The notes under the pieces were generated by a model, which had not been told where the DNA came from, searched no databases, and saw only the letters and a program-made list of their open reading frames with translations. This document shows, piece by piece, positions 43,675 to 51,739 of a stretch of DNA of 64,000 nucleotides. How positions within the stretch are numbered: position 1 is the stretch's first letter; the number at the start of each line of letters is the position of its first letter. The translations under genes and the position numbers were made by a program. The stretch is from Sphingosinicella sp. CPCC 101087. GTDB lineage: Bacteria; Pseudomonadota; Alphaproteobacteria; Sphingomonadales; Sphingomonadaceae. The stretch covers positions 361,973 through 425,972 of the forward strand of contig NZ_SBFF01000003.1 of the NCBI RefSeq assembly GCF_004151485.1, read 5' to 3'.

Positions 43675-43691
43675 GTTGCATCCAGCGCAAT
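43675..43691. promoter_or_regulatory. Predicted LysR operator (GTTGC-N7-GCAAT)
   Basis: GTTGCATCCAGCGCAAT in the 150-bp region between the LysR gene and the divergent DapA-like gene, 32 bp upstream of the LysR ATG. It differs from the other two sites only at the last base. Probably used for autoregulation and for the catabolic operon. Confidence 0.62.
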
Positions 43692-43793
43692 GATTTGGGC
43701 GATCCGTTGCCCCTTGTGCGTCAGGCCGAAGCCAGCGACAGGTTTGCGATGTATGTCGTGGTCTTTATTCAAGTTGAGTTGGGGGGCGGATAG

Positions 43794-44717
43794 TTGAGTG
43801 AGCAAAGGGCGAAGGTCGACTGGCGTGGATACATTCCCGCCATCACGACGCCGTTCGGGGCGGACGAGGAACTGGATCTTTCGGGATTGGGCAGGCTGCT
43901 CGAATGGCTTCACGGCGAAGGCATGCACGGCCTCATCATAGCCGGGACGACGGGTGAGTGGACCAGCCTTTCCGCTTCGGAGCGCAAGCAGCTCTTTCAG
44001 GCGGTGGGAAGCCAGATGGGCGGGAAGCTTCCGCTCATCGCCGGGGCGACGGCCTATACCCCCGGCGCGGTGCTGGACTTCGCGACAGCGGCCGCCGAAT
44101 ACAGGTTCGACGGCGTGCTTGTCACGCCGCCGCCTTACTGTCGTCCCAATGACGAGGAGATCGTCGGATTCTTTTCGGAGGTCGCCGAGAGCTCACCGCT
44201 GCCGGTCTGCGTGTACAATTGGCCGCCCGGCACCGGGATAGACATGTCCGTCCGTCTCCTCGAGCGGCTGGCTGAGCTCGAGAATGTGGTTGCGATCAAG
44301 CAGTCGACGAGCAATCTGCGTGCCTTTATGCAGACCTTCTTCGCCCTCTCGGACCGGGTTCGCATCTTCGGTCATTCGATGGACGATCACGGGCTCGCCG
44401 TGCTTCGCTCGTGCGGCGGCGACGGGACGATGGGCGCGGGTGCGGTGCTGGGACGCGTCCAGCCGGATTTCTACAATCATCTGTGGGCGGGCGATTTCGA
44501 GGCGGCGCGGGCTTGCGGCAAGAAGGACCGCGTGCTGATGGATGAATGGTATACCGAGGATCTCGTCGGTCGCTTCGGTTCCGGCCCGGCTATCATGAAG
44601 GCCGCCCTGAATGTTCGCGGGCTTCCTGGAGGCCGCGTGCGCCGGCCGCTGCGGGACGTTTCGCCGCAGCATGTCGAGCGAATCGAGGAGACGCTTCGCT
44701 CGCTCGGGTGCCTGTAG
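43794..44717 (+). CDS. DapA/NAL-superfamily lyase-deaminase (possible hydroxyproline-pathway enzyme)
   Basis: 307 aa from a TTG (SEQRAKVDWRGYIPAITTPF). Class I aldolase features: GTTGE at 51-55, the Tyr in CVYNWPPGT (Y141) and the Schiff-base Lys in VVAIKQSTSN (K169). It belongs to the dihydrodipicolinate synthase/N-acetylneuraminate lyase superfamily but is clearly not core DapA. Immediately downstream are the three subunits of an HcnABC-like amine dehydrogenase. The same pairing, DapA-like deaminase plus heterotrimeric D-hydroxyproline dehydrogenase, is known in 4-hydroxyproline catabolism (LhpC with LhpBEF), so a Pyr4H2C deaminase-like role is proposed. Inference from context. Confidence 0.88.
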   Translation: MSEQRAKVDWRGYIPAITTPFGADEELDLSGLGRLLEWLHGEGMHGLIIAGTTGEWTSLSASERKQLFQAVGSQMGGKLPLIAGATAYTPGAVLDFATAAAEYRFDGVLVTPPPYCRPNDEEIVGFFSEVAESSPLPVCVYNWPPGTGIDMSVRLLERLAELENVVAIKQSTSNLRAFMQTFFALSDRVRIFGHSMDDHGLAVLRSCGGDGTMGAGAVLGRVQPDFYNHLWAGDFEAARACGKKDRVLMDEWYTEDLVGRFGSGPAIMKAALNVRGLPGGRVRRPLRDVSPQHVERIEETLRSLGCL

Positions 44718-44720
44718 GGC

Positions 44721-45908
44721 GTGGACAGATTCGATGCGTTGATCATCGGAGGCGGGCTGCTCGGCTGCGCGACGGCCTTTCATCTCGCTTCCATCGGCGC
44801 GTCCGTTCTGCTCGTCGAGCAGGGAGAATTGAACTCGGGCGCCTCCGGCCAGAATGCCGGATCGCTGCATTTCCAGATGGAGCGTCGCTTCCTGGAGAAC
44901 GGCGACGCGCTGGCGGATCAGGCGGCGGCGATCGTCGCGCTCAACCGGTCGGCGATCGAGGAGTGGCGAACGCTGGAGGCGTTGCTGGGATGCGATCTTC
45001 ATGTCTCGATGCGCGGAGGGCTGATGGTTGCGGAAACCCCGGAGGAGCTCCTGCTCCTGGAGCGCAAGGCCGCACTCGAGGCCAGGTACGGGCTCGATGC
45101 CCGAATTGTCGATGGGGCTGAGGCGCGAGCGCTCTGCCCCTCGCTTTCGACCACGGTCATCGCCGCAAGCTATCTGCCCGAGGAAGGGCACGCGGATCCG
45201 CGTGCCGTGACTCCGGCCTTCGCGCGCGCGGCGGCGGCGCGGGGCGCGATCCTGCGCCCGCGAACGAGCCTTGTCGGGGTCGAACGGGAGGCGAAGGGCT
45301 TTACCGTCGAGCTGGATTCGGCGGAAGGGCGGGAGAAGATCCGGGCCGGAAGCCTGCTGCTGGCTGCCGGAGCCTGTACCGGCAATCTGGCGGCTCTGGT
45401 GAACGTCCATCTTCCCGTCTATCCGGTGGCGCTGCTGATGAGCGCTACCGAGCGGACCGGGCGCGAGATCGCCCAGCTGATCCAGCACGTCGGCCACCGC
45501 CTCTCCATGAAGCGTGCGCACGCGGGAAACATCCTGATCGGCGGAGGCTGGCCTTCCCGGCTGGCAAGCGCCGCCGGCGGCGGGTTCGATCTCTCCCGCC
45601 GGGCGACGGTGATCGCCGATTCGCTGGTGCAGAATTTGAGGCTGGCGGTGCGGACCGTTCCTTTGGTGCGAGAGCTCAATCTTATCCGCAGCTGGACCGG
45701 CGTGACGGCGATCACCGCCGATCAGCTGCCCCTGGCCGGCGCGGTTCCCCAGGTGCCCGGGCTGTTCGTCGCGGCGGGCGGCTCCGCCTTCACGCTGGGG
45801 CCGACCCTGGCACGCCTCCTCGCCGGCGCGATGGGCGGTAGGCCGGACGATCGTCTGGCCTTCCTGTCTCCTGCTCGGTTCAACCATCTCAACAGCTTCA
45901 TGGGCTAG
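44721..45908 (+). CDS. FAD-dependent amino/imino-acid oxidoreductase (HcnC/DadA-like subunit)
   Basis: 395 aa from a GTG (DRFDALIIGGGLLGCATAFH). The N-terminal FAD-binding motif GGGLLG and the DAO-family pattern (SGASGQNAGSLHFQ; late G-rich AAGGSAFTLGPTLARLLAGA) are present. It forms the catalytic dehydrogenase of a three-subunit complex with the next two genes (2Fe-2S protein and second FAD/Fe-S protein), as in HcnABC, opine oxidases and D-hydroxyproline dehydrogenase. The substrate is probably an amino or imino acid. Gap of 3 nt to the preceding gene and 1 nt to the next, so a tight operon. Confidence 0.88.
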   Translation: MDRFDALIIGGGLLGCATAFHLASIGASVLLVEQGELNSGASGQNAGSLHFQMERRFLENGDALADQAAAIVALNRSAIEEWRTLEALLGCDLHVSMRGGLMVAETPEELLLLERKAALEARYGLDARIVDGAEARALCPSLSTTVIAASYLPEEGHADPRAVTPAFARAAAARGAILRPRTSLVGVEREAKGFTVELDSAEGREKIRAGSLLLAAGACTGNLAALVNVHLPVYPVALLMSATERTGREIAQLIQHVGHRLSMKRAHAGNILIGGGWPSRLASAAGGGFDLSRRATVIADSLVQNLRLAVRTVPLVRELNLIRSWTGVTAITADQLPLAGAVPQVPGLFVAAGGSAFTLGPTLARLLAGAMGGRPDDRLAFLSPARFNHLNSFMG

Positions 45909-45909
45909 C

Positions 45910-46206
45910 ATGCGTTCCAGCCGCCACTTTCGTCGGCCGGGCGAGGTCGCAATCACCGTCGATGGCCGGCTGGTGCACGGATTTCCCGGCGAAAGCCTCG
46001 CGACGCTGTTGCTGGCGGCGGGTCTCGATGTCTTCAGGATCGGCGCGGAAGGGAAGCCCCGCGGCCTTTACTGCAACATGGGCAGCTGCTCGGAATGCAT
46101 GGTCGATCTCGTCCTGGAGGACGGGCGCAGGCGGCCGATGCGGGCCTGCCTGGTGACGATCGGCGACGCGATGGTGGTCGAGAGACGGGCCGGGTCCGAT
46201 GGCTGA
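45910..46206 (+). CDS. (2Fe-2S) ferredoxin-like subunit (HcnA-like)
   Basis: 98 aa. The plant-ferredoxin-like cluster ligands are clear: C55, C60 and C63 in YCNMGSCSECMV and C80 in PMRACLV. The start ATG is 1 nt after the previous stop, and its 3' end overlaps the start of the next gene by 8 nt, so expression is coupled. It transfers electrons between the two flavoprotein subunits, as in HcnABC-type enzymes. Confidence 0.9.
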   Translation: MRSSRHFRRPGEVAITVDGRLVHGFPGESLATLLLAAGLDVFRIGAEGKPRGLYCNMGSCSECMVDLVLEDGRRRPMRACLVTIGDAMVVERRAGSDG

Positions 46207-47587
46207 ATGCGCGCCGTATGACGTCCTGATCGTCGGAGGCGGACCCGCAGGACAGGCGGCGGCTCTTCGGCTCCATGGCGCGGGATTGAAGATCGGGGTT
46301 GTCGACGAACAGCCGCGTCCGGGCGGCCAGATTCTCCGGCAGCCGCCGGCCACTTTCGTCGCGGCGGACTGGATGGAGGAACGCAGCTACCGGCCGCTGA
46401 AGCGCCAGCTCGGGAGGTTCGAGGCTGCGCCGGATGTCGAGTGGCTTGGGGGGAGCTCCGTCCTGGGGATCGAGCCGGGGTCCGCCCCGGGCGTCCACGG
46501 GCTGACCGTCGCCACGCCTGAAGGGGCGACCGGGATTCGCACCCGCCGGCTCCTGGTGGCGACGGGCTGCTATGACATGCCGCTCCCCCTGGCCGGCTGG
46601 ACCCTGCCCGGCCTGTTCACCACGGGAGGTCTGCAGGCTTTCGTCAAGAGCCAGGGCTTCGTCCCGGGGCAGCGGATCGTGCTGGTGGGAACGCATCCGC
46701 TCCAGCTGCTCGTGGCCCGGCAGGTCCTGCAGGCGGGCGGCAGGGTCGAGCGCGTCGTCTTCGTCCAGCCCAGGTCCGCATTGCTCCGGCCCTTCCTGCG
46801 GCGCGCCGGTGGCGGGTTGGTTGGAGGGAACGCACTCCTTGCGGCGGCACGCGCGTGGCGCGACCTCGGCGCTGCCGGGACGAAGGTGGCGTTCGGTCTC
46901 AAGCCGGTGCGGGTGGCGGGCGAGCAGCATGTATCCGGCCTCGTCTTGGCCCGGTCCGACGGAACGGAGGAGCATCTTGAGTGCGACGCGGTCGGCCTGT
47001 GCTTCGGTTTCCTGCCGCAGTCGGACCTGCCACGCATGGCGGGCCTGGCGATGGAGCGGCAGGGGCGCCTGCGCGCATTCTCGGCGCGGCACGACGAGTG
47101 GATGGAGTCCGATGTCGCCGGCATCTTCGTTGCGGGAGAGACGACCGGCGTGGCCGGAGCGGATGCCGCCTGCGTAAAGGGCGCCCTCGCAGGCCTGGGC
47201 ATGCTGCATAGCCTCGGCAGGATTTCCGAACCCTCGGCTCGAAAGGAAGCCGCGCCGTTGCGCAGGCGGCTGGCGCGGCTTCTCGCTTTCGCCGATCTTC
47301 TGGATCGGGTGGCCGATCCCTCCGGCTGCTATCCCGAAGTCGACGACCAGACGATCCTGTGCCGCTGCGAGGACGTGACCTATGGAAGCGTCCGGGCGGC
47401 CTTGGGGACCTGCGGATCGGCCAACGCGGTCAAGCTGCTCACGCGGTGCGGAATGGGACCGTGCCAGGGGAGAAATTGCGAGTTCTCCCTGCTCAGGCTG
47501 ATGCATGGCCCTAGCCGGTGCGAAGATGCGGGCTTCACCGTGCGCTTCCCGGTTCGACCGGTCCCGATCGGCGACCTCACCGGATGA
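46199..47587 (+). CDS. FAD/BFD-type Fe-S oxidoreductase subunit (HcnB-like)
   Basis: 462 aa. The N-terminal dinucleotide-binding fold is VLIVGGGPAGQAAALRLHGA with a second NAD-type motif, IVLVGTHPLQLLVARQVLQA, and GIFVAGETTGVAGADAACVK near the C-terminus. At about residues 387-425 is a BFD-like [2Fe-2S] domain with ILCRCEDVTYGSVRAALG and LTRCGMGPCQGRNC. It pairs with the HcnC- and HcnA-like subunits upstream, overlapping by 8 nt. The three-gene set is a typical amine/imino-acid dehydrogenase complex, membrane-associated in relatives. Confidence 0.9.
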   Translation: MAECAPYDVLIVGGGPAGQAAALRLHGAGLKIGVVDEQPRPGGQILRQPPATFVAADWMEERSYRPLKRQLGRFEAAPDVEWLGGSSVLGIEPGSAPGVHGLTVATPEGATGIRTRRLLVATGCYDMPLPLAGWTLPGLFTTGGLQAFVKSQGFVPGQRIVLVGTHPLQLLVARQVLQAGGRVERVVFVQPRSALLRPFLRRAGGGLVGGNALLAAARAWRDLGAAGTKVAFGLKPVRVAGEQHVSGLVLARSDGTEEHLECDAVGLCFGFLPQSDLPRMAGLAMERQGRLRAFSARHDEWMESDVAGIFVAGETTGVAGADAACVKGALAGLGMLHSLGRISEPSARKEAAPLRRRLARLLAFADLLDRVADPSGCYPEVDDQTILCRCEDVTYGSVRAALGTCGSANAVKLLTRCGMGPCQGRNCEFSLLRLMHGPSRCEDAGFTVRFPVRPVPIGDLTG

Positions 47588-47726
47588 ATCCGGCGCGCGA
47601 CGAGCCTGGGACCGATGGGGGCACACCTTGCGCCAGACGCAACGATGTGGGGGCGCCGCTAATCTTGCCTATCGCCGCCTTCGCGATCCACTATCCACGC
47701 CACGAACGGTTGCCGGAGGATATCTG

Positions 47727-48221
47727 ATGGCGGGTGGAGACATTGAAGCACGGCCCCGGATCGTCGCGGTTGACCACGTCTCGTGGACCGTGCCCGACCT
47801 GGAGGAGGCCCTTTCCTTCTACCGGGACGTGCTCGGAGGCGAGGAGCTCTTTCGGATGGGACCGTTGGACGCCGCGGACCTTCCGAGCGACGCCTCGGGC
47901 AGGGACTGGATGGAGACGCATGTCGGTGTGGCGGGCGCGCGGCTGAGCCTGGTCATGCTCAAGCTTGCCGACAATCTGAACCTGCAGCTCGTCCAGTATG
48001 ACAAGCCCGGCAACCGAAGGCAGGATCTTCCTCGCAATTGCGATCGGGGCGGCCATCACCTCGCGCTCAAGGTCGATGATGTCGAGAAGGCCGGGGCCTG
48101 GCTGGCGCAGCATGGCTGCAAGACACTCGAGGTGATCGCGATCGAAGAGGGCCCGCTGGCAGGGAAGAAGAATCTCTACGTGCTGGACCCCTTCGGTCAT
48201 CAGCTCGAACTGGTCGATTGA
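47727..48221 (+). CDS. VOC-family (glyoxalase-like) protein
   Basis: 164 aa from the ATG at 47727 with CCGGAGGATATCTG upstream; the frame is open 74 codons further but without a good start. The two beta-alpha-beta-beta-beta halves are visible: HVSWTVPDLEEALSFYRDVL (with the first metal-ligand His) and GGHHLALKVDDVEKAGAWLA, then LYVLDPFGHQLELVD (Glu near the end). The VOC fold includes metal-dependent dioxygenases, isomerases and glyoxalases. Its place between the dehydrogenase and RidA suggests removal of a reactive product; substrate unknown. Confidence 0.85.
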   Translation: MAGGDIEARPRIVAVDHVSWTVPDLEEALSFYRDVLGGEELFRMGPLDAADLPSDASGRDWMETHVGVAGARLSLVMLKLADNLNLQLVQYDKPGNRRQDLPRNCDRGGHHLALKVDDVEKAGAWLAQHGCKTLEVIAIEEGPLAGKKNLYVLDPFGHQLELVD

Positions 48222-48233
48222 TGGAGAGCGGAC

Positions 48234-48683
48234 ATGAGTGCTGAAAGAATCAACCCGGACACCCTCTATGACAGTCTCGCTTACGGCTTCTCGCACGCTG
48301 CCGTCGAGACGGACGGCCGAACCGTCCACTTCGCCGGCCAGGTCGCCTGGGACAAGGCATGCCGTGTGGTGGGCGAGGGCGATCACGGCGCGCAGGCGCG
48401 TCAGGCGCTTGCCAACCTCCAGGCCGCGCTCGAAGCGGTCGGCGGGTCGCCGGCGGACATCGTCCGTCTGCGCACCTACGTGGTCGACCATTCGCCCGAC
48501 AAGCTTGGGCCGATATTGGGCGCGATCGGCAGCTTCTACGGCGATGCCGTGCCGGCCCCGAACACCTTCATTGGCGTTGCCGCACTGGCACTGCCCGAAT
48601 TTCTCGTCGAGATCGAGGCGACGGCAAGCCTCCCGGCCAAGGACGGGTTGAGGGACGAAACCGCTCCCCGGAAATCCGGCTGA
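48234..48683 (+). CDS. RidA-family protein (2-iminoacid deaminase-like)
   Basis: 149 aa, ATG 12 nt after the VOC stop, with AGAGCGGAC upstream. The RidA/YjgF fold is recognisable: FAGQVAWDKACRVVGEGDHG, AQARQALANLQAALEAVGGS, ADIVRLRTYVVDHSPDKLGP, and ATFIGVAALALPEFLVEIEA-like end (NTFIGVAALALPEFLVEIEA). RidA hydrolyses reactive imines/enamines formed by amino-acid oxidases and PLP enzymes. Its presence fits a pathway that makes an imine, such as D-amino acid or hydroxyproline oxidation. It ends one base before the convergent GntR gene. Confidence 0.88.
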   Translation: MSAERINPDTLYDSLAYGFSHAAVETDGRTVHFAGQVAWDKACRVVGEGDHGAQARQALANLQAALEAVGGSPADIVRLRTYVVDHSPDKLGPILGAIGSFYGDAVPAPNTFIGVAALALPEFLVEIEATASLPAKDGLRDETAPRKSG

Positions 48684-49334
48684 TCAAGCTTCCCGGCTAT
48701 GGGATTGTTCGGGCCCTGCGCTCGGTTTCATGGCCGAGAGGAGACGCCGGCCCGCTTCGCGGATATGTTCTGAAAGCATCTCCCGCGCCGACTCCGCATC
48801 CCTTCTCCTGAAGGCGTCGAACATTTTCTCATGATGATCCAGCCACTGCGCCGGGTCTCGGTTGAGTTCCCCATAGCTGTGGACATGTAGTTCGCACAGG
48901 TTCCTCAACTCGCGAACGATGTCGATTTGCTTCCTTCGATTGGCGATCTTGTATATCGCCAGGTGGAAGGACCAGTCGCCTTTTTGCCATCCGGGGCGCC
49001 CGGCTTCCAGGCTCGACCTGCGCAGGGCATATTCGACGTCGTCATGGTCCGACGGCTGCGCACGAAGCGTCGCGCGGACGATGAGGTCGCATTCGAGCAA
49101 CTCCCTCAAGTCGAATATCTCCTGGAGGGCGGGAGCGTCCAGCTGGATGACCCGTGCGCCCTTGTTGGGGAGGACGGTCACGAGGCCGTCGACGGCGAGC
49201 GCCTGCAACGCGTCCCGAACCGGAATCCGGCTGACGCCGAAACGCTCCGCAAGGGCGGTTTGCGACAGCAGCGTACCGGGGCCGATCTGCCCGGACAGGA
49301 TTTCGTGCCTGAGCGTCTCGAAGGGCGTCGCCAT
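48684..49334 (-). CDS. GntR-family regulator (FCD domain)
   Basis: 216 aa from the ATG at 49332-49334 (MATPFETLRHEILSGQIGPG). A start at 49364 would lie inside the operator palindrome and is less likely. The winged HTH is LSQTALAERFGVSRIPVRDA then LQALAVDGLVTVLPNKGARV; the C-terminal FCD domain is all-helical with metal-binding-type His (WSFHLAIYKIA, HVHSYGELN, MLSEHIREAGRRLL). It is divergent from osmC and has an 18-bp palindrome (49355-49372) just upstream. FCD regulators sense organic acids or amino-acid metabolites. Confidence 0.9.
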   Translation of the reverse strand: MATPFETLRHEILSGQIGPGTLLSQTALAERFGVSRIPVRDALQALAVDGLVTVLPNKGARVIQLDAPALQEIFDLRELLECDLIVRATLRAQPSDHDDVEYALRRSSLEAGRPGWQKGDWSFHLAIYKIANRRKQIDIVRELRNLCELHVHSYGELNRDPAQWLDHHEKMFDAFRRRDAESAREMLSEHIREAGRRLLSAMKPSAGPEQSHSREA

Positions 49335-49354
49335 ATTGCGCCTCACCTGCCTTG

Positions 49355-49372
49355 ATGTATACATGTATACAT
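49355..49372. promoter_or_regulatory. GntR operator candidate, perfect 18-bp palindrome
   Basis: ATGTATACATGTATACAT is its own reverse complement. It lies in the 66-bp gap between the divergent GntR and OsmC genes, where an FCD-type GntR operator is expected. It probably allows repression of both. Confidence 0.8.
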
Positions 49373-49400
49373 TAACTAGGGCTCAAGCAAGGGTACACAG

Positions 49401-49871
49401 GTGGGACACGACTATGGCTCTCGCATCGTCTGGACGGGCAACAAGGGGCAGGGGACCGCGCATTATCGCGCCTACGACCGGACCTGGGACATCGCCGTTC
49501 CCGGCAAGCCGGCCATTCACTGCTCGAACGATCCGCTGCTCGGGGGTGATCCGACGAAGATGAACCCGGAGGATCTCCTGCTATCCGCTTTGGCCGCCTG
49601 CCACATGCTATGGTATCTCCACTTTGCGGCAGAGGCGGGTATCACCGTCCTCTCCTACGAGGATTCGCCGATCGGGCATGGCGAGGTCGATCCGAGCGGC
49701 GCTGGGCGCTTCCTCGGCGCAACGCTGCGTCCCCTGATCGTCGTGGCGAGGGATTCCGATCTGAAGCTTGCCGAAAGCCTGCACCACCGCGTGCCGAACG
49801 TCTGCTTCATCGCCCGGTCCGTAAGCTTTCCCGTGCGGCACGAACCCGTCATCGCGCATCAAACGCAATGA
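49401..49871 (+). CDS. OsmC-family peroxiredoxin-like protein
   Basis: 156 aa from a GTG (GHDYGSRIVWTGNKGQGTAH). The OsmC signature is PAIHCSNDPLLGGDPTKMNP then EDLLLSALAACHMLWYLHFA, with the conserved Cys in AACHM and a C-terminal Cys in PNVCFIARSVSFPV. OsmC proteins detoxify organic hydroperoxides using thiol cofactors. Divergent from GntR with the operator in between, so it is probably GntR-regulated. Its link to the catabolic cluster may be protection from H2O2 made by flavin oxidation. Confidence 0.9.
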   Translation: MGHDYGSRIVWTGNKGQGTAHYRAYDRTWDIAVPGKPAIHCSNDPLLGGDPTKMNPEDLLLSALAACHMLWYLHFAAEAGITVLSYEDSPIGHGEVDPSGAGRFLGATLRPLIVVARDSDLKLAESLHHRVPNVCFIARSVSFPVRHEPVIAHQTQ

Positions 49872-49956
49872 TCGAGTTCCACGCCTTCGGACATTTCCGG
49901 CGCAACCGGCCGGCGCGGCACGGCATCTGCCCGTGCAGATAGCCGGTCACGCCTGA

Positions 49957-51576
49957 TCAGCTTCGAATGTCTCCGGCCTGGAAGGCAGGCTTGGCGGTCG
50001 GAAGCGTGAGCCGGCGATCCAGCCTCAAGGCCTCGAGGAAGGCGGCATCGTGGCTCGCGACGAGCAATGCGCCGTCATAGCTTTGCAGGCCGGCTTCGAT
50101 CGCCTGGACGGATTCGAGATCGAGGTGGTTGGTGGGCTCGTCCAGGATCAGAAGCTGGGGCGATTCTTCCCCGCCCAAAACGCAGGCCAAGGCTGCGCGC
50201 AGCATTTGCCCGCCGCTGAGGGTGCCCGCGGTCTGAAGGGCGGCGTCGGCGCGAAACGCGAACCGGGCGAGCGCGGCCCGACAGGCATTCTCCGTCGACC
50301 CGGCGTTCATTCGCAGGAAGTTGTCCCGAATGGTGAGGACCGGGTCCAGGACGGCGGCCTTCTGGTCGAGCATCACCGCCTTTACGAACAGTCGTACGTC
50401 GCCTGACCAGGGCCGGAGATCGCCTGTCAGCAGCTGGAGAAGCGTGGTCTTGCCGGACCCGTTCGGTCCCGCCACCGCGATCCGCTCCGGCCCGGTCACG
50501 GTAAAGGAGAGGTCCTCGATCACGGGGGCCTCCGGTCCATGGCCGGCGGTCACATGGTCGAGAATGAGGACGGTCTTCCCGACCGGCAGGCCCGTGGGCG
50601 GAAGGGACAGAGCGATGGGTTGCAGCATTTCGACACGTTCGCGCGCCGCCGCCAGGCTTTCCGCGGCATTCGCCCGCTGCCGCTCGGCCAGCCGAGCATG
50701 GCTCCCGCTCGTGCCTTGCGCGCGGTTCTTGCGCGCGCCGAGCAGGACCTTGGGCATGTCGCCCTTCGAGGCCTTTCGGCGACCGCCGGCATCGCGGCGC
50801 TGCTGGCGCTCGGCATTCGCCTGGGCGCTCTGCCGGACCTCGGCCATCCGCCTGTCGGCTTCGGCAAGCTCGCGCTCCGCAGCGGCAAGCTCCAGTGCCT
50901 TGCGCTCGCGGTAGGCGGAATAGTTGCCGCCGTAGCGGGTGGCGCCGATGCCGGTCAGCTCCACGATGGCATCCATTTCCTCGAGCAGCTTGCGGTCGTG
51001 GCTGACGACGATGGCGCCCTTGCGCCAGCTCGCCACAAGCGCGCGGACGACTTCGCGCCCGTCTTGGTCGAGATTGTTCGTAGGCTCGTCGAGCAGGAGG
51101 AAGTCGGGATCGCGGAAAAGGGCGCCGGCAAGGGCGGCGCGGGTGCGCTGGCCACCCGAAAGACGGATGAGGGGCGTGTCGGCTTCGGCAGCGAGGCCGA
51201 CGCTTTCCAGGGCGGTCCGAACGCGCTCCTCCAGCATCCAGTCTGCTTCCGCATATTCCTCCAGCGTCGCCTTTCCTTCCTCCGCTCGGCGAAGCACGGC
51301 CATCGCCGTCGCGATCCCGAATAGGTCGGCGACCGTTTCCCGAGCGCCGACCTGAAGCGTCTGGCGCACGATCGCCACCGTGCCGGTGCGGGAGATGGAG
51401 CCCTTCGCCGGCATGAGCTCTCCCGCGACCATCCTCAGGAGGGTCGTCTTGCCGGTCCCGTTGCGGCCGACCAGCCCCGTTCGGCCATATCCGAGGCTGA
51501 GATCGAGGCCTGAGAATATCCGACGCCCCTCCGGCGTCTGCCAGGTGACGTTTGCGACAGTGATGGCGGGAGACAT
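49957..51576 (-). CDS. ABC-F family ATPase
   Basis: 539 aa with two ABC cassettes and no membrane domain. First Walker A GLVGRNGTGKTTLLRM with signature LSGGQRTRAALAGALF and Walker B FLLLDEPTNNLDQDG; second Walker A AVAGPNGSGKTTLLQLLTGD with signature LSGGQMLRAALACVL and LLILDEPTNHLDLES. The linker between the cassettes is basic and helical. ABC-F proteins act on ribosomes as translation or antibiotic-resistance factors. Nearest relatives of this shorter type include the Uup/YheS-like proteins. The specific role here is not known. Confidence 0.92.
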   Translation of the reverse strand: MSPAITVANVTWQTPEGRRIFSGLDLSLGYGRTGLVGRNGTGKTTLLRMVAGELMPAKGSISRTGTVAIVRQTLQVGARETVADLFGIATAMAVLRRAEEGKATLEEYAEADWMLEERVRTALESVGLAAEADTPLIRLSGGQRTRAALAGALFRDPDFLLLDEPTNNLDQDGREVVRALVASWRKGAIVVSHDRKLLEEMDAIVELTGIGATRYGGNYSAYRERKALELAAAERELAEADRRMAEVRQSAQANAERQQRRDAGGRRKASKGDMPKVLLGARKNRAQGTSGSHARLAERQRANAAESLAAARERVEMLQPIALSLPPTGLPVGKTVLILDHVTAGHGPEAPVIEDLSFTVTGPERIAVAGPNGSGKTTLLQLLTGDLRPWSGDVRLFVKAVMLDQKAAVLDPVLTIRDNFLRMNAGSTENACRAALARFAFRADAALQTAGTLSGGQMLRAALACVLGGEESPQLLILDEPTNHLDLESVQAIEAGLQSYDGALLVASHDAAFLEALRLDRRLTLPTAKPAFQAGDIRS

Positions 51577-51739
51577 GGAACGGCTTTCGCTCGAGACACG
51601 AGGGCAAGGATGGTGATCAGCCCTGGTGGTTCATGCCTGCCTCTCCTCCGCGGATCCGTGGCGTCGAGCTCGCGCCTATCGCTCGAAACGGCGCCGGAGG
51701 GAAGCAGGGCGTGCGACGTCGACTAGGCGTTCCCCCCGA

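Noticed and set aside
43644..43928. N-terminal extension of LysR (42711)
   Set aside because: It would cover the divergent promoter, the operator dyad and part of the DapA-like gene; the HTH begins normally from the ATG at 43643.
44193..45956. 587-codon minus-strand frame
   Set aside because: Antisense to the DapA-like and HcnC-like genes.
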